A stretch of DNA of 64,000 nt from NCBI GenBank assembly GCA_026120035.1, contig JALRME010000036.1, positions 1 through 64,000 on the forward strand. The letters run 5' to 3'. Source of the DNA: Coleophoma eucalyptorum (lineage: Eukaryota; Ascomycota; Leotiomycetes; Helotiales; Dermateaceae). Shown here piece by piece: positions 61,440-64,000 of this stretch. The notes below the pieces were generated by a model. That model did no database searches, had not been told where the DNA came from, and was given only the letters and a program-made list of their open reading frames with translations. Made by a program: the position numbers and the translations under genes. Every line of letters starts with the position of its first letter. Positions within the stretch are counted from its first letter, which is position 1.

Positions 61440-64000
61440 AGTTCACAAGGCGACTCGATAGTTTGCTCGACTATTGGCGGGATGCAAGCAACCCTATATG
61501 CAATTCTACGGGACGTTTAATGAGGGCGTTGTCGTGCAAAAAAAAAATAAAGGTTTGTTTGGATTTGACGTCGAGCCGTCAGTGCATGAACCGCAATTCG
61601 AATTTCACAGACGCGCCTCGCGTCTGCTTCACCCATGCACGTGACCCTCGCCGTGCATCATCCTTCGGTCCCTTTTCGAGAACACCTTCCGTTCAATAGC
61701 GCTACCGTGCAGCACGGCTTGAAATGAGAGACGGCACAAAATATAGATATATTATGCACACGGCTGGCAGTAACACCTCGGTATTACTTAAGACGCCTTA
61801 TATTGACTACAGACCAAAAATGGCGATATAGATTCAATATCAGTTTTGATATTGGGGCTGCGAGGCTACTGTAACACCAACCAAGGAACGAGCTCGGTTA
61901 ACTTTGGGACTCCTCATCTCAAGCCGACTTGGTCGCTTTGCATGGGTAGAATGATCACATTTGCAAAAGAAATGCTTCATGCCGCAGCAGCCATTCCCTC
62001 CTTCCCAAAATCCCAGACTTCAAACGGGATCCCATATACATCATCGGTGCTGATCTATTTCCGTCTCAAGATACCGCACCAGCTTCTCAATCCAAGACAC
62101 GGGCCAGAGACGAGATACCCTGGAGGCGGGTACGCTCATGTACTCCTCGTCGATCAATCACATCAGTCTGGCGACTGCAGCAAAAAAGCATGCCATGCCG
62201 TCGTCAGGCGCCGATGAACCGAAAAGCACGAGACAAGTGCTGCCCGTCAATTGCGACCGTGAAGTCCTCTATCGCGGGGTGGCACGATTTGTGTAATAAC
62301 CCCAGCCCTTCTGAGCAATGTCAACTCTGAAGCACCCCTCAAATCAAGTTGCCAAGGGCGAGAACAACCTGCGCTGATCGTACGTCCAGCCCTGTCAAAG
62401 CTGTCACAAATCAGCCAGGGGAATTTCCACCAGACGGTAACGCAAGCAGCTCGTTCTGGTCTTGCTTAGCGATGAGAACGGATATGCCTTGTACTATTGG
62501 TTTTGGTGCTCAAGAGATATTCAGGGGCGGGTATTGGCGGGGTGCTAAGCTGCACCAAATAGACGAAGGCGTCAGGATTTCAGAATTTGATGATGACAGT
62601 TACGAAAGGTACTATCACTATCATCTTCTGTCTCCGCTTTATGCTCTAAGGTCATCACCGATCGATCCCATCCTTTTGCCTAGCTGTGCCTTGTTATCAC
62701 CCCTCATCCAGTAAGACTTATCCATGCATATGAGCAAGAATTATCAGCACTTCTAAGACGCTGTGCCTTTTGAGCCACCACACCTCCACAACCATCGAAA
62801 GCTTATTCCCCATTCCAAGAATCCCGTTTCCTTGGAGAGGGCTAAGCCGAAAGCTCCAATTACTTAGTGTGAGAGCTCCAAAGTCAAAAATAAATACTTT
62901 TATTTTTTTCGTATTCTAGCCAAAAAAGGGTTTCGAATCCCGTTCATTGAGAGTTCAAAGCGGGCGGGCGGTTTAGACTTCGCTGTCGCTGGCAAAACTA
63001 TACACATAATTACCTTGCCATATAGATACTGCTTGAAACTTAATCAGCGAGCATGTAGGCGGGGAGGGGCATGGCATGGGAGGGTGTCAAGATGCTAGCG
63101 AACAAGGGGAGGGTACGGTTCTCAACAAAGTTGCATTGGCAACGACCTCGTGATGGATTCTCTCCTCATTGTCAGCGGGTAGAAACCTTGGAACGGTATG
63201 GGGATTTTCATCCATCCCCCTCCCCCACGCCTCTAGCATACCACATCTCCTGGATAAAGGGCTAGGCAGTCAGCGCAGAGGCAATGTCGTGCTTTGATCA
63301 GCCAGTTTGCAACCACACCACGGACAGGCGGATATACAGTTGTGGCCATAAACCCTCTTACCTCATGAATATGCAACTCAAATCCAAGACTCTTACTTGC
63401 ATATACGCTGACATGACAATGCGGGCCCAGTTGCGGTTATCCGAGGTTCGTACAGAGTAATAGTGGGACATGATAAGGGAAAAGGGACGAGCGTAGATCT
63501 CGGTTGACAGGATTGCGTTGCACACATCAGCAATAGCGAGAGCGAGAGAGAGCAAGAGATGATAGTATCTGTACCCTAGGTAGTATGATCGGATAAGCAC
63601 GTGGGCAAGCGTGTACTGGTGTACGGCACCACCCTCCAAGCCTACGCCCCCGAACAGCAAGGGGGGGAGGCGGCGGCGAACAAAAAGATAACACCCATAC
63701 GGATTTGCTCTCGTATCCTGTCAGATGCAAACAGCCCAAATCAAAAGAGGCGCGGGCTTGAACTGTAAACCTAGGCGACCCAAGCGAACACCCTGGAATG
63801 CCGCAAGCAAAGTTCATGAGGGGGGGGTGCCACGAGGTGTCAACCCAACCTTAGGTACCAGTAGTACCTTCTCCAGAGATACACGGCAGCACAGCTCGGC
63901 GCCCAAACTCAATTAAATGCGATCGACGAGCAAACCAGCGAGCGACCACGCGAGGCGAGGAGTCACAGATAGCGATAGAGCTTGCCTGCCTTTGGCTGCC
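61440..64000. other. 2.6-kb right end without a recognised gene
   Basis: Promoter of SAM37 and onward. Open frames (for example 61846-62217 and 62349-62714, plus) lack resemblance. From about 62870 on there are poly-A/T tracts, purine-rich runs (63535-63560) and a C/G-rich stretch. It probably includes upstream sequence of a gene outside the window. Confidence 0.5.

Noticed and set aside
62928..62943. tRNA T-arm-like gggtttcgaatcccg
   Set aside because: The loop has an extra base relative to a T-arm, and no matching D-arm, anticodon arm or acceptor stem was found nearby.

Overview
The window reads as a gene-sparse stretch of a filamentous ascomycete nuclear genome (Pezizomycotina). The evidence is short introns, mostly 45-70 nt, with fungal branch points (GCTAAC, GCTGAC, ACTAA) close to the acceptor; two Zn2Cys6 regulators; a NACHT protein with a fungal-type layout; a But2-domain wall protein; and a GtaA-type glutaminase. 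A Leotiomycete is my best guess, but only from general resemblance. Gene models below were assembled by hand from splice signals, reading-frame phase and family motifs. Exon borders are therefore good hypotheses, not verified facts.

Layout. 1-6.9 kb: the 5' part of a giant, signal-peptide-bearing, repeat-rich surface protein on the minus strand. It runs off the left edge without a stop. 6.9-11.3 kb: no recognisable gene. 11.3-25.6 kb: a SET-domain protein, a secreted LPMO-like protein, a decayed 3' fragment of an adenylate-forming reductase, a NACHT protein, a PIR1-like/But2 wall protein, an unrecognised ORF remnant, and two convergent alpha/beta hydrolases. 26-33 kb: two Zn2Cys6 regulators separated by about 3.2 kb of apparently empty DNA. 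33.3-49.8 kb: a group rich in hydrolases (DPP5-type S9 peptidase, GtaA-like glutaminase, beta-lactamase-like serine hydrolase, S33/TAP-like peptidase) together with an unrecognised membrane gene, a DUF3445/HODM-like protein and a FucP-type MFS transporter. 50.3-56.2 kb: a cytochrome P450 and a seven-exon ferric reductase. 56.6-61.4 kb: two housekeeping genes for mitochondria, isoleucyl-tRNA synthetase and the SAM37/metaxin subunit. 61.4-64 kb: no recognised gene.

How the genes may work together. Everything left of about 56 kb looks like accessory content (surface display, secretion, nutrient scavenging, self/non-self type NACHT), and the last two genes look like a core anchor. The 33-50 kb genes would fit peptide, amide and amine scavenging, possibly under the regulator at 31.1-32.9 kb, but co-regulation is inference only. 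The clearest regulatory signal is a perfect 14-bp inverted repeat 72-120 bp upstream of the ferric reductase start. It carries two opposed copies of the iron-regulatory GATA consensus ATCWGATAA.
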